Shown: positions 6,829 through 13,565 of the stretch, piece by piece
How positions within the stretch are numbered: the first letter of the stretch is position 1
Layout: every line of letters begins with the position of its first letter
Assembly: GCA_964644705.1 (NCBI GenBank)
Contig: CAZXYF010000075.1
Coordinates: forward strand, 1 to 13,565
Reading direction: 5' to 3'
From: CAZXYF01 sp964644705
Lineage (GTDB): Bacteria; Planctomycetota; Brocadiia; SM23-32
DNA length: 13,565 nt
Made by a program: the position numbers and the translations under genes
Notes under the pieces: model-generated
Seen by the model: only the letters and a program-made list of their open reading frames with translations
Databases searched by the model: none
Told to the model about the DNA's origin: nothing

Positions 6829-9690
6829 TCAATCGTTTTCGTGTTGGTCGTCCGTTCCCTTTTTGCGTTTCTGCCGGGCTCTGGCCGCCAGTGAATCGCC
6901 CATTGGGACGATGTTATCACTCCGGTCCGTGTCCTGCTCCGTCTCATCATCCTTCCCGGATTGTTCTTGCATCGGGGCCTCGGGGGCGTTCTGGATGCGA
7001 TGGTGCGCCGGTTGGCCCGGGTAGGCGTCCGGGCTCTTGTCCCCGCGTCCTCTCTTCATCCTGTCAGGTGCTCCGGGTTTGCCCTTCGTCGGTGACAATC
7101 GGTGATCGGGGATGTCCTGTGCCAGGCGTCGGTCCAGTTCCTTGTGGAAATCTCTTCGTTTGCTGCGTCGGGCGCTGACATCCGGTTCGTCGAGTTCATC
7201 TTCCGCCACGGGTTCGGGGTATTCGGTCTCGATGTCCGGATCGATAGGATGGAAAACTTTCGGCTCACGCTGTCGTTCGAGCCGCCGGCGCAGCGCCTTT
7301 CGCAGGCGATTGCGGTCCCCGCTCGCCGTGTCCGCCACCGCCTCCTCGTCCATGCAGTTCAGCTTGTCTTCCTCGGCCAGCAGCCCCTTCAGGATTCTCC
7401 GGCTCGCCTCCTTACTGGGAACCGCCCCTTCGCCGCGTTCCACATTCCAGGTGTCGAATTTGCGGAGCGGCTTGCCCACGCAGCACGGGCATCCGTCCTC
7501 ACAATCGCACGATTCAATCTGTCGCAGTACGGCCGGCAGGATTTCGTGGAGGCGTTCATACGCTTTTTCCGTGAAACCCATACCGTGGGGATAACGTTCA
7601 TAGACGAAGATGGCGTTCCAGGGGGAATTGGCGCTGCCGATGGTGTGGGAAAAATCAAGCGTGTCGCAGGTGATGAACAGCGGGAGGAGCATCTTGATGG
7701 CGTAGCCGATGCCGCGCAGACCGCTATGGACATCCAGACCTTGCTGCCGGACCTTTTCCATAAGGTCTTCGGGCGGAATAATCCAGAACGCCATGGTATC
7801 GAGAGACAGGCGCGGCAGATCGAGGCCGTGGCGCGAGACCGCATCAAGGCTGTAAAAGTGGATTTTTTCGTATCCCCAGGTGATGTCATACGCCGTGACC
7901 TCACCCCAGCAGGCGGTGCCGGTGCCGAATGGCTTACGCCGCAGTCGATGGTCGATGTGGTGTACGTCGGCGCCGCCCATTGCCTGGGTATAGTAATCGA
8001 CATCAACCCGTTTGACCGTGGCGATGTTCTGTTCCATGTCCAGGTCCTGGACCCGGTAGGTTTTTCCATGGCGAAGATAGATGGCTTCAGGATGCACCAG
8101 CGGAGGGGCGTCCAGTTTGTCCACTTCCTCGATCACCTCGCCGCTGTCGACGTCCTCGATGAGCACGTTCTCTCCGTAAACGTAGCGCATGGACAGTTCG
8201 TGCTGAGGCGTTTCGGTGGCGCTGTGGTGCCAGGAATCATCGATCCGATGCACCTTCTCGTTGTTCTCCAGTACGTCCAGAACCAGTTCGGCGTGTTCCC
8301 CGAACTCCTCCGCTCTGTCATCGGGGAGTGGCAGCTCGTGAGCAGCGCACCGGAGGTGGCCCAGCAGGACGAATGGATTGGGCGGGTCCACCACCGCTTC
8401 CTCCACCGGTCGTCCGAACAGGTAATCCGGCCGGCTCATGATGTACTGATTGATGGCCGTGTCCAGCCCCACGAGTATGATGAGAGCGTCGCGTTCCTGT
8501 CGCCCGGCCCGGCCGGCCTGCTGGAAAAAAGAGGCCAGAGTGCCCGGATATCCCACGACGATGCTGGCGTCGAGACCGCCGACGTCGATACCCAGTTCCA
8601 GGGCAGGGGTGGTGCTGATTCCGAGGAGGTCGCCGTTGAACAGTTGATGCTCGATTTCGCGGCGTTCACTGGGCCGGTAACCTCCGCGGTAGGGAGATAC
8701 CTTCTTGACCAGATGGGGAGCCTCCTCCCGGAGCGTATCGCAGACGTAGCGGTAGATCATTTCGGCGGTGACGCGGGCCTTGGAGAAGGTGATGGTGGGG
8801 ATTCCCTCCCGGATCAGTTCCGCCATCAGTTCATGGGCTTCCACGTTGGCACTCCGTCGGGACCGCCACTGCGTGCCGCGTACCGGTGGTGGGTTCCAGA
8901 AGGCGAACAGCTTTCGCCCGTGTGGACTCCCGTCGTCATCGATTACTTTGACCTGTCGCTGGGTGAGACGCCGGGCGAGTTCGGACGGGTTGGCGACGGT
9001 GGCAGAACAGGCGATCAGCTGAACATCCGACGCATCATCATCGTTGCGGTAATGCCGGCAGACGCGCCAGAAACGGCGCATGAGGTTGGCCATATTGGAC
9101 CCGAAAATCCCGTTGTAAACGTGAGTTTCGTCGAGCACGAGATAGCGCAGGTGCGAGAGAAAATCGGCCCAGCGGCCGTGGTGGGGCATAATGGAGGCAT
9201 GCAGCATGTCGGGATTGGTGAAAATCACCGAGGCGTTTTCACGCAGCCGTCGTCGCGTGCTGGAATCGGTGTCTCCGTCGTAAACCCCCGCCACGACGTT
9301 ATCAAGACCGGCCATGTCCAGCGATCGGCGGAAATTTTTGAACTGGTCCTGGCACAGTGCTTTGGTGGGAAACGTCAGCAGGCAGCGGGCGGAAGGATCC
9401 TCGATGAGAGTTTCCAGGATGGGAAGCACATAACAGAGGCTCTTGCCACTGGCCGTCCCCGTGGTGATGAGCGTATCGGTTCCGGTGCGGATGGCATCCA
9501 GCGCCTGTGCCTGATGCGAATACAACCGTTCGATATCGCGTTCGTCCAGCACTTTCCGCAGGGGGGCAGGAAGCGGGTCGGACGGTGACTGAAATGTGGC
9601 CTCCCGGGCGGGGATTTCACGCAGATGCACCAGCCGATCAGCATAGCCCGCGGCCTCGCGCATGTTATTGAGGAAAGTGTTGAAATCCAT
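6829..9690 (-). CDS. mrfA: MrfA/YprA-type DEXH helicase with DUF1998 and long charged tail (copy 1)
   Basis: This is a 953-residue superfamily 2 helicase paralogous to the gene at 4370-6724. Motifs: LYSHQAQAL (56-64), TGTASGKS (77-84), PTKAL (108-112), TNPDMLH (158-164), DETH (187-190), SAT (229-231), ALELGIDVG (363-371), QQAGRAGR (390-397). The zinc motif CDCEDGCPCC gives Cys728, 730, 734 and 737, with an extra Cys736. Core sequence matches the paralogue at roughly half of positions by eye. Residues about 770-953 form an extra tail, very rich in Arg, Lys, Asp, Glu and Pro with no hydrophobic core, absent from the paralogue and probably disordered. It may bind DNA or a partner. The start has GGAG eight bases before ATG. 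It lies 188 bases after the exonuclease gene, with no clear promoter of its own, so cotranscription is likely. A repair role with MrfB is inferred from the family. Confidence 0.9.
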   Translation of the reverse strand: MDFNTFLNNMREAAGYADRLVHLREIPAREATFQSPSDPLPAPLRKVLDERDIERLYSHQAQALDAIRTGTDTLITTGTASGKSLCYVLPILETLIEDPSARCLLTFPTKALCQDQFKNFRRSLDMAGLDNVVAGVYDGDTDSSTRRRLRENASVIFTNPDMLHASIMPHHGRWADFLSHLRYLVLDETHVYNGIFGSNMANLMRRFWRVCRHYRNDDDASDVQLIACSATVANPSELARRLTQRQVKVIDDDGSPHGRKLFAFWNPPPVRGTQWRSRRSANVEAHELMAELIREGIPTITFSKARVTAEMIYRYVCDTLREEAPHLVKKVSPYRGGYRPSERREIEHQLFNGDLLGISTTPALELGIDVGGLDASIVVGYPGTLASFFQQAGRAGRQERDALIILVGLDTAINQYIMSRPDYLFGRPVEEAVVDPPNPFVLLGHLRCAAHELPLPDDRAEEFGEHAELVLDVLENNEKVHRIDDSWHHSATETPQHELSMRYVYGENVLIEDVDSGEVIEEVDKLDAPPLVHPEAIYLRHGKTYRVQDLDMEQNIATVKRVDVDYYTQAMGGADVHHIDHRLRRKPFGTGTACWGEVTAYDITWGYEKIHFYSLDAVSRHGLDLPRLSLDTMAFWIIPPEDLMEKVRQQGLDVHSGLRGIGYAIKMLLPLFITCDTLDFSHTIGSANSPWNAIFVYERYPHGMGFTEKAYERLHEILPAVLRQIESCDCEDGCPCCVGKPLRKFDTWNVERGEGAVPSKEASRRILKGLLAEEDKLNCMDEEAVADTASGDRNRLRKALRRRLERQREPKVFHPIDPDIETEYPEPVAEDELDEPDVSARRSKRRDFHKELDRRLAQDIPDHRLSPTKGKPGAPDRMKRGRGDKSPDAYPGQPAHHRIQNAPEAPMQEQSGKDDETEQDTDRSDNIVPMGDSLAARARQKRKKGTDDQHEND

Positions 9691-9776
9691 TCAGCGGCTC
9701 CGATTTTGCCCTGGCATAGTTCGGATATCTTTTTTGATGATTGGTGGCCGGATGCAAGAGTGCAGTAACAAAACAG

Positions 9777-9799
9777 CCCCACCCCGCCCACAGGATCCC
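9777..9799 (-). promoter_or_regulatory. Candidate G-quadruplex motif in the mrfB-mrfA gap
   Basis: On the minus strand (the transcribed sense) four G tracts occur: 9797-9799 (3), 9787-9789 (3), 9782-9785 (4) and 9777-9780 (4). Their loops are 7, 1 and 1 bases, which satisfies the usual G3+N1-7 rule. Whether it folds is unknown. Confidence 0.45.
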
Positions 9800-9830
9800 A
9801 CTCTGTCCACCGGGAAAGCGGAGTGGAATC
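9794..9830 (-). promoter_or_regulatory. Hairpin in the mrfB-mrfA gap
   Basis: On the minus strand, GATTCCACTC (9830-9821) pairs with GAGTGGGATC (9803-9794) over ten bases, nine Watson-Crick and one G-U wobble, around a 17-base loop. The wobble works only for RNA from the minus strand; the plus-strand version has an A-C mismatch. The nearest T run (TTTT) is about 20 bases downstream, so this is not a standard terminator. An attenuator or an RNA-processing site are options. Confidence 0.5.
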
Positions 9831-9878
9831 AACGTTGTGGTTCTCCTCCAGTGCCCGCCGAATGACTGATGGCCCAGA

Positions 9879-10823
9879 TTATCCGTCGTCACGGTCAACC
9901 GGGGGGAGGCGCACCATGAGATCGGCCATGGTGACGATGTCGAGCATGTTGTGGTGGAGTATGTTGATCATCTCGCGTGCGTCGCCGGAGCGGACAAACG
10001 CATGGTAGGCTTCCGGGATCCGGTTGCCGGGGATGTCGCCGTAGCGTGGACGACGGCAGATGTGGGTTTCCAGAGTCTGGAGTTTGCAGTCGGGCAGGGA
10101 ATCTTTCCAGGCCCGCCGGCAGACGTGCAGCAAATCAAAATGAGCGGGATCCTCCGGGACATCCACCTGGGTCGTCGCGGCCCGCATGCGGACGTATGGC
10201 ATGTCGAATGATTTACCATTGAAAGTCACCAGTAACTTTCGGTCCCGGAACGTACTGGCAAAGCGAGCAATGGTGGCCCGTTCCTCGCTGTAATCCCGGG
10301 CCAGAAATTGCCGAACCACCAGTTCCCCGTCATCCCAGGTCATGATGCCGATCAGAAAAAGCGGGCTGCAGGAGAGTCCCGTGGTTTCCAGATCGACAAA
10401 GATAGCGTCAGAGGGTGTAATATTTCCCTCGGGCACCAACTTCTCCAGCCGCTGGTAGAGGCCCGAATCAGAATCCTGCATTGCGGATCGGAAGGCGCTC
10501 TGCAGTTTCCCCGCCTGATCCTCAATATCACAGAGGCTGTTTTCAATCAGGTAGAACGCGTCGTCGTCGGAGGTGTGTACCTCTGTCCCTTCCACTGCTT
10601 CTTCCAGCTCTACGGCGTCATTTCCGGGAGGCGTGTTGGGGTGGGCCGACTGATAGGTGCGCGGCATATCCCGATGGTAGCGGATGGCGGGTCTGGATTT
10701 ACGTTTTTCAGCGCTTTTCTGACGCAAATCATCGATCGCCTCCTGCAAATCTTTTCTATTACTGGAGTCGTCAGGAACCTGGCTCGCGAGTTCATCCAGC
10801 TTTTTTTTGATTTTATCGCTCAT
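9879..10823 (-). CDS. mrfB: MrfB/YprB-type DEDDh exonuclease (RNase H-like fold)
   Basis: This is a 314-residue YprB-type ribonuclease H-like protein, predicted to be a metal-dependent exonuclease working with the two downstream MrfA helicases. DEDDh residues: Asp144 and Glu146 in FVDLETTGL, Asp207 in FNGKSFDMPYV, and His291 with Asp295 in HHNMLDI; their spacing resembles that of Bacillus MrfB. The N-terminal 135 residues start with a basic helix (KIKKKLDEL) and then a long charged, poorly conserved stretch. The protein ends just after the nuclease domain, so the C-terminal TPR part of the Bacillus protein (about 410 residues) is missing. Codons 6-8 contain a run of eight A (plus strand T8, 10801-10808). 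No clear Shine-Dalgarno site precedes ATG; a promoter at 10949-10977 predicts a leader of about 119 bases. It is the first gene of the putative repair operon. Confidence 0.87.
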   Translation of the reverse strand: MSDKIKKKLDELASQVPDDSSNRKDLQEAIDDLRQKSAEKRKSRPAIRYHRDMPRTYQSAHPNTPPGNDAVELEEAVEGTEVHTSDDDAFYLIENSLCDIEDQAGKLQSAFRSAMQDSDSGLYQRLEKLVPEGNITPSDAIFVDLETTGLSCSPLFLIGIMTWDDGELVVRQFLARDYSEERATIARFASTFRDRKLLVTFNGKSFDMPYVRMRAATTQVDVPEDPAHFDLLHVCRRAWKDSLPDCKLQTLETHICRRPRYGDIPGNRIPEAYHAFVRSGDAREMINILHHNMLDIVTMADLMVRLPPVDRDDG

Positions 10824-10874
10824 AACTGGCCCGGGAGGATAATAGGGAGGAAGGGTATGGGATTAGAGAAGCGA

Positions 10875-10907
10875 CCGGGGACTCTCCGGGGACCAACAAC
10901 TGGGGAT
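10875..10907. repeat. Tandem CCGGGGAC direct repeats in the mrfB leader
   Basis: CCGGGGAC occurs at 10875-10882 and again at 10886-10893, exactly 11 bases apart (about one helical turn). A degenerate third copy, CTGGGGAT, is at 10900-10907. They lie downstream of the predicted mrfB transcription start. A repressor operator is possible but unproven. Confidence 0.5.
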
Positions 10908-10948
10908 TCAGCGGCCCCACTGCGAATACTGCACAAACATATATTACT

Positions 10949-10977
10949 AGTGTACGCGGTGGTTTCACGCTGATCAA
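10949..10977 (-). promoter_or_regulatory. Predicted promoter of the mrfB operon
   Basis: On the minus strand, TTGATC (10972-10977) and TACACT (10949-10954) are separated by 17 bases. The start would be near 10942, about 119 bases before the mrfB ATG. I found no recognisable LexA-type box (GAACN4GTTC or CTGTN8ACAG) beside it. Confidence 0.55.
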
Positions 10978-11180
10978 ATGCTGATAAGATTACTCGATCC
11001 AGATGAAGCCATGTTTGTTTGGATGTACCGTCCGGGGGGATCATTCATTAGCCCGATCCACCTATAAGATGTTAAAATACCGTTAGATGGCGGGCATCGC
11101 TTGTCGCACTGGTATTGCGTGCAAGTGGTGTCCACACCGTTCAGAAATGTGTTTGATAGCGGTAAGGAAGTCGAGCAATT

Positions 11181-12257
11181 ATGGAGAATAAACACCGGAC
11201 ACTGGTGGTTGATGACCGGGCCTCTCACCGTGAATCACACCGGAAGATTGCCGAAGAATTAGGAAGTTCGGTGGAGGAAGCCAGGGACGGATTCTCGGCG
11301 TTGTTGCAGATGCAACCGGAGTTTGATCTTGTCCTGCTGGATGTACAAATGCCCGAAATGGATGGATTTGAAGTTCTTTACAGGATGAGACAGTGTGAAG
11401 AATTCCATTCGATTCCGGTCATCATGGTCACTGGTCTGTCCGAGGCTGAATATGGGGCAAAGGCCCGCGAGCTTGGGGCAGACGAATTTTTCAGCAAACC
11501 GGTCAAGGAGAAGGAGCTTCGCCAGAAGATGCGGGAACTCCTGGTTCACGGTCGAAGGGGACAAGACACGAATAACCGGGAAACATCGGTGGTAGCGGAC
11601 AAAGTCGATCAGATAATCGCTGCTGAGCGAGAGTTGCATTCCGGCCAACTGGATGCGATTCATCGCTTGGCACTGGCAACGGGATATGAAGACCGGGAGT
11701 CGTGGAATCACATGCGGCGGGTGGGGATGTATTGCTGCATATTGGGGGAAAGTTTAGCCCTCTCATCTCACAAGATTGACGTCCTACGGCAGGCGGCGCC
11801 ACTGCATGATGTGGGAAAGGTCGGTGTGCCCGAGCATGTTCTTACCAAACCGCGCAGTTTGGAACCCGAAGAACGTGAGATGATCGAGGAACATCCACTC
11901 ATTGGTGCCACGATTTTGCGGGAGTCTCCTTCACCCGTGTTGCGAGCGGGAGCGGATATTGCCCTGGATCACCACGAAAAGTGGGATGGGTCAGGATATC
12001 CCGGGGGTTTGGAGGGCGAGACCATCTCGCTACCGGGCCGAATCTGCGCAGTGGCCGATGTGTTCGATGCGTTGACGACGGAACGTCCCTATCGTGAGGC
12101 CCTGTCGGTGGAAGAGGCGGTGAGCATGATGGAAGAGGAGAGGGGACGACATTTTGATCCAGAAGTGTTGGATGCGTTCGTTCGTGACATTGATATCGTC
12201 TTCGAACTGCGAAGTCGAGAAGCAACAGATGAACCGTTTACGCTTGATTGTCCCTGA
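11181..12257 (+). CDS. Response regulator with REC and HD-GYP domains (predicted c-di-GMP phosphodiesterase)
   Basis: This is a 358-residue cytoplasmic two-component output protein. The REC domain (about 5-122) has the acidic pair Asp11-Asp12, phosphoacceptor Asp54 in LLDVQMPEMDG, Thr84 and Lys106 (SKPV). A helical linker (about 135-165) leads to an HD-GYP domain with His177, the HD pair His209-Asp210 in LHDVGKVGVP, His238 (EEHPLIG), His264-His265 in DHHEKWDGSGYPGG, and RICAVADVFDAL (287-298). All residues expected for an active HD-GYP phosphodiesterase are present. Phosphorylation probably controls hydrolysis of cyclic di-GMP. No cognate histidine kinase is in the window, so it is an orphan here. 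Its ribosome binding site (AAGGA) sits a long 12 bases from ATG. It is the only confident plus-strand gene and converges on the next gene with a 14-base gap and no room for a normal terminator. Confidence 0.95.
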   Translation: MENKHRTLVVDDRASHRESHRKIAEELGSSVEEARDGFSALLQMQPEFDLVLLDVQMPEMDGFEVLYRMRQCEEFHSIPVIMVTGLSEAEYGAKARELGADEFFSKPVKEKELRQKMRELLVHGRRGQDTNNRETSVVADKVDQIIAAERELHSGQLDAIHRLALATGYEDRESWNHMRRVGMYCCILGESLALSSHKIDVLRQAAPLHDVGKVGVPEHVLTKPRSLEPEEREMIEEHPLIGATILRESPSPVLRAGADIALDHHEKWDGSGYPGGLEGETISLPGRICAVADVFDALTTERPYREALSVEEAVSMMEEERGRHFDPEVLDAFVRDIDIVFELRSREATDEPFTLDCP

Positions 12258-12271
12258 GCTATCCGTTGTCG

Positions 12272-13009
12272 TTATCTGTTCTGGAGGGACTGTTTGAAAA
12301 CGCCCAACGTCTGTCGCATGCCGGGGGTGGGGTCCTCGGGATCCGCTTCGTATTCAATGATGAAGGCAGAACTGAAATTAGTTTTTGCCTCCAGATGATC
12401 GAACATGTCCCCATAATTCAGTTTCCCCGTCCCCGGTATCACTTCGGTTTCTGCGTCCACGAAGTCTTTCAGGTGAACGGCATGTACGCGTTTGCCCAGA
12501 ACATCAACGGCATGTTCGGGGTTCTCATCGGCGCGGAGAAAATGTCCCGTATCGACGCATGCACCGAGGACCGTGTCAAAATCCTTAACGCTGTCCAGTA
12601 CGCTCTGCGCGGTGTCGTAATGATGAGTGGGGCCGTGGTTGTGCACTCCCAGCAGGAGATCGCGTTTTTGAGCCTCCTCGACCAGTAATTCCTTTATCCC
12701 GTCGTCACCCGGATCGACATCGATGCTCACGTAGTCGCAGCCGAGCTGCCGGGCAAAATCCAGGTTTGGGGCGACATCGTGCGGTTCTTCCGAACTAAAA
12801 CTATAGACGCCGTATCCGCAGATGCGGATGCCGGCATCTTCCAGCCTCTGTCGCGCGTCATCGATTTCTTCATCCGAATTGTCAGGACTCAGATGGCCCG
12901 GGAAGATCTCCAGAGCCGTCATGTCAGTGTCGGAAATCTCTTCGATGATTCCCGGGATATCGAATTGCCGGTAAGTGAAAGATTGCACCCCAATTTCCAT
13001 CATCTCCAT
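12272..13009 (-). CDS. Xylose-isomerase-like TIM-barrel protein (sugar phosphate isomerase/epimerase family), short form
   Basis: With the chosen start this is a 245-residue protein of the AP-endonuclease-2-like TIM-barrel superfamily. Features: LEIFPGHLS (33-41), GVHNHGPTHHYDT (121-133), CVDTGHFLRA (151-160), AVHLKDF (177-183) and IIEYEADPEDPTPG (217-230). Probable metal ligands are Asp153, His156, His179 and Glu219; the usual Glu of the second strand is replaced by His123-Asn124-His125. The frame stays open upstream to a TTG at 13316-13318, but those 103 codons look non-coding. ATG at 13009 has GGAGG ten bases upstream; ATG at 13018 is possible but only one base from that site. Substrate unknown; it is only distantly similar to the 2085-3041 protein. 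A good promoter lies at 13091-13119. Confidence 0.85.
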   Translation of the reverse strand: MEMMEIGVQSFTYRQFDIPGIIEEISDTDMTALEIFPGHLSPDNSDEEIDDARQRLEDAGIRICGYGVYSFSSEEPHDVAPNLDFARQLGCDYVSIDVDPGDDGIKELLVEEAQKRDLLLGVHNHGPTHHYDTAQSVLDSVKDFDTVLGACVDTGHFLRADENPEHAVDVLGKRVHAVHLKDFVDAETEVIPGTGKLNYGDMFDHLEAKTNFSSAFIIEYEADPEDPTPGMRQTLGVFKQSLQNR

Positions 13010-13090
13010 ATCGCTCATTCCTCCAGGTAAGAACGGATGTTGTTCGGTTTGCCGATGTGTGAACAGGGACGGATAAAATCGACAGAGAGA

Positions 13091-13119
13091 ATTGTAGCAC
13101 GCCAACGTGGGGAAACCAA
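13091..13119 (-). promoter_or_regulatory. Proximal promoter of the short TIM-barrel gene
   Basis: On the minus strand, TTGGTT (13114-13119) and TACAAT (13091-13096) are 17 bases apart. The start would be near 13084, about 75 bases before the ATG at 13009. This also argues against the long upstream-extended reading frame, since transcription would start inside it. Confidence 0.6.
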
Positions 13120-13345
13120 CCTTATACGAGCCCAGGGGGGCATCACCGTTCTTGGTGTGGCGTTGTTGATGGGGCAGGTTGCCGGTTGAGGACGATAAGA
13201 CCAATAAGACGAGAAAGCGAAGCGGGTAAGTAAGTGTTGGATGTCGGAGCGCCTTATGGGCCACCCCTTTCTGGAGTAGCTGTGACCGTATGTGGTCCTC
13301 TAAACTCCGCACTGTCAATCTTTACTTTCCCGCTTCACCATCTAC

Positions 13346-13373
13346 ATCATACCCCACCTACATCCGGGTGCAA
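13346..13373 (-). promoter_or_regulatory. Distal promoter match of unknown target
   Basis: On the minus strand, TTGCAC (13368-13373) and TATGAT (13346-13351) are 16 bases apart. The start would be near 13339. The first gene downstream begins about 330 bases away, so this could be a second promoter with a long leader, a small RNA promoter, or chance. Confidence 0.45.
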
Positions 13374-13565
13374 CGGTTTTTCTGTGGCCTTCCGTGCCGA
13401 ATTTTTGCCAGGGCAGGGGGGGGAGCGCGACTGTGTAACATAACCTGCGGGGGATACTGCTTTTAGAATAAGTCATGCTTGAGGTGTGTGAAATGTTCGG
13501 GTGAATCAAGGTAAGTATTCGGTGAACCATGTGCGTTTTGTGATGCCCTACTTGCCGGGCTTGTC

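Larger units (their letters stand above)
10824..11180. other. Divergent regulatory region between mrfB and the HD-GYP gene
   Basis: This 357-base gap separates the minus-strand repair operon from the plus-strand response regulator. It holds the mrfB promoter (10949-10977), tandem direct repeats (10875-10907) and a possible AAGGA ribosome binding site about 12 bases before the ATG at 11181. For the plus-strand gene I see only weak -10-like boxes (TATAAG and TAAAAT near 11063-11080) without a matching -35 box. No coding sequence is supported. Confidence 0.6.
13019..13565. other. Non-coding right end with two minus-strand promoter matches
   Basis: No supportable gene lies in these 547 bases; the open frames have poor composition and no ribosome binding sites. 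The stretch holds the GGAGG site of the 12272 gene (13020-13024), promoter matches at 13091-13119 and 13346-13373, and a run of eight G (13416-13423). Confidence 0.6.

Noticed and set aside
5279..7024. Plus-strand open frame of 581 codons
   Set aside because: It is the antisense shadow of the helicase at 4370-6724 and runs beyond it into the next gene; the opposite strand has complete helicase and zinc motifs.
7102..9588. Plus-strand open frame of 828 codons
   Set aside because: It is the antisense shadow of the other helicase, explained by codon bias of a long real gene; it shows no recognisable domain order.
4370..9690. DUF1998 helicases as part of a phage defence system (DISARM or Druantia)
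   Set aside because: There is no methyltransferase, PLD-domain protein or other defence partner nearby; the adjacent YprB nuclease and protein sizes fit MrfA-MrfB instead.
13010..13318. N-terminal extension of the short TIM-barrel protein to a TTG at 13318
   Set aside because: The extra 103 residues match no TIM-barrel N-terminus, the start is TTG without a ribosome site, and a good promoter lies inside the stretch.

Overview
The window is a dense, almost fully coding bacterial stretch with moderate GC content. Nine confident genes and all three ribosome-linked genes look housekeeping or accessory-chromosomal. There are no mobile-element genes, CRISPR arrays, rRNA or tRNA that I can support. 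All confident genes run on the minus strand except one HD-GYP response regulator at 11181-12257. The host is an unidentified bacterium. L27 begins directly at MAHKK without the cleaved N-terminal extension seen in Firmicutes, and two xylose-isomerase-like TIM-barrel enzymes flank the region. Such enzymes are abundant in poorly cultured lineages such as Latescibacterota, Poribacteria and Planctomycetes. That placement is an inference with low confidence.

Left part (1-1832): a classical rplU-rpmA-obg cluster (L21, L27, Obg GTPase) read right to left. It has a textbook promoter at 1804-1832 and a strong hairpin between rpmA and obg that probably attenuates obg. Next (2085-4369): a sugar phosphate isomerase/epimerase-like protein, then a decayed or fragmentary coding stretch (3154-3354). 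These are followed by a membrane ICMT/PEMT-type methyltransferase and a 346-base gap holding a nested inverted repeat and a doubtful 69-residue membrane ORF.

Central part (4370-10823): the most interesting block. A YprB/MrfB-type DEDDh exonuclease is followed by two tandem YprA/MrfA-type superfamily 2 helicases, each with a C-terminal four-cysteine zinc motif (DUF1998/MZB). In Bacillus subtilis one MrfA helicase and one MrfB exonuclease form an excision pathway for mitomycin-type DNA damage. Here the helicase is duplicated. The copies have diverged: one carries a long charged C-terminal tail, and the other has its own promoter with an almost leaderless start. The exonuclease lacks the C-terminal TPR part of the Bacillus protein. 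The mrfB-mrfA gap can fold as a hairpin or as a G-quadruplex on the transcribed strand, and the two share a G tract.

Right part (10824-13565): a 357-base divergent regulatory region, the REC-HD-GYP protein (predicted cyclic-di-GMP phosphodiesterase), a convergent second TIM-barrel enzyme, and 547 bases with two good promoter matches but no supportable gene.
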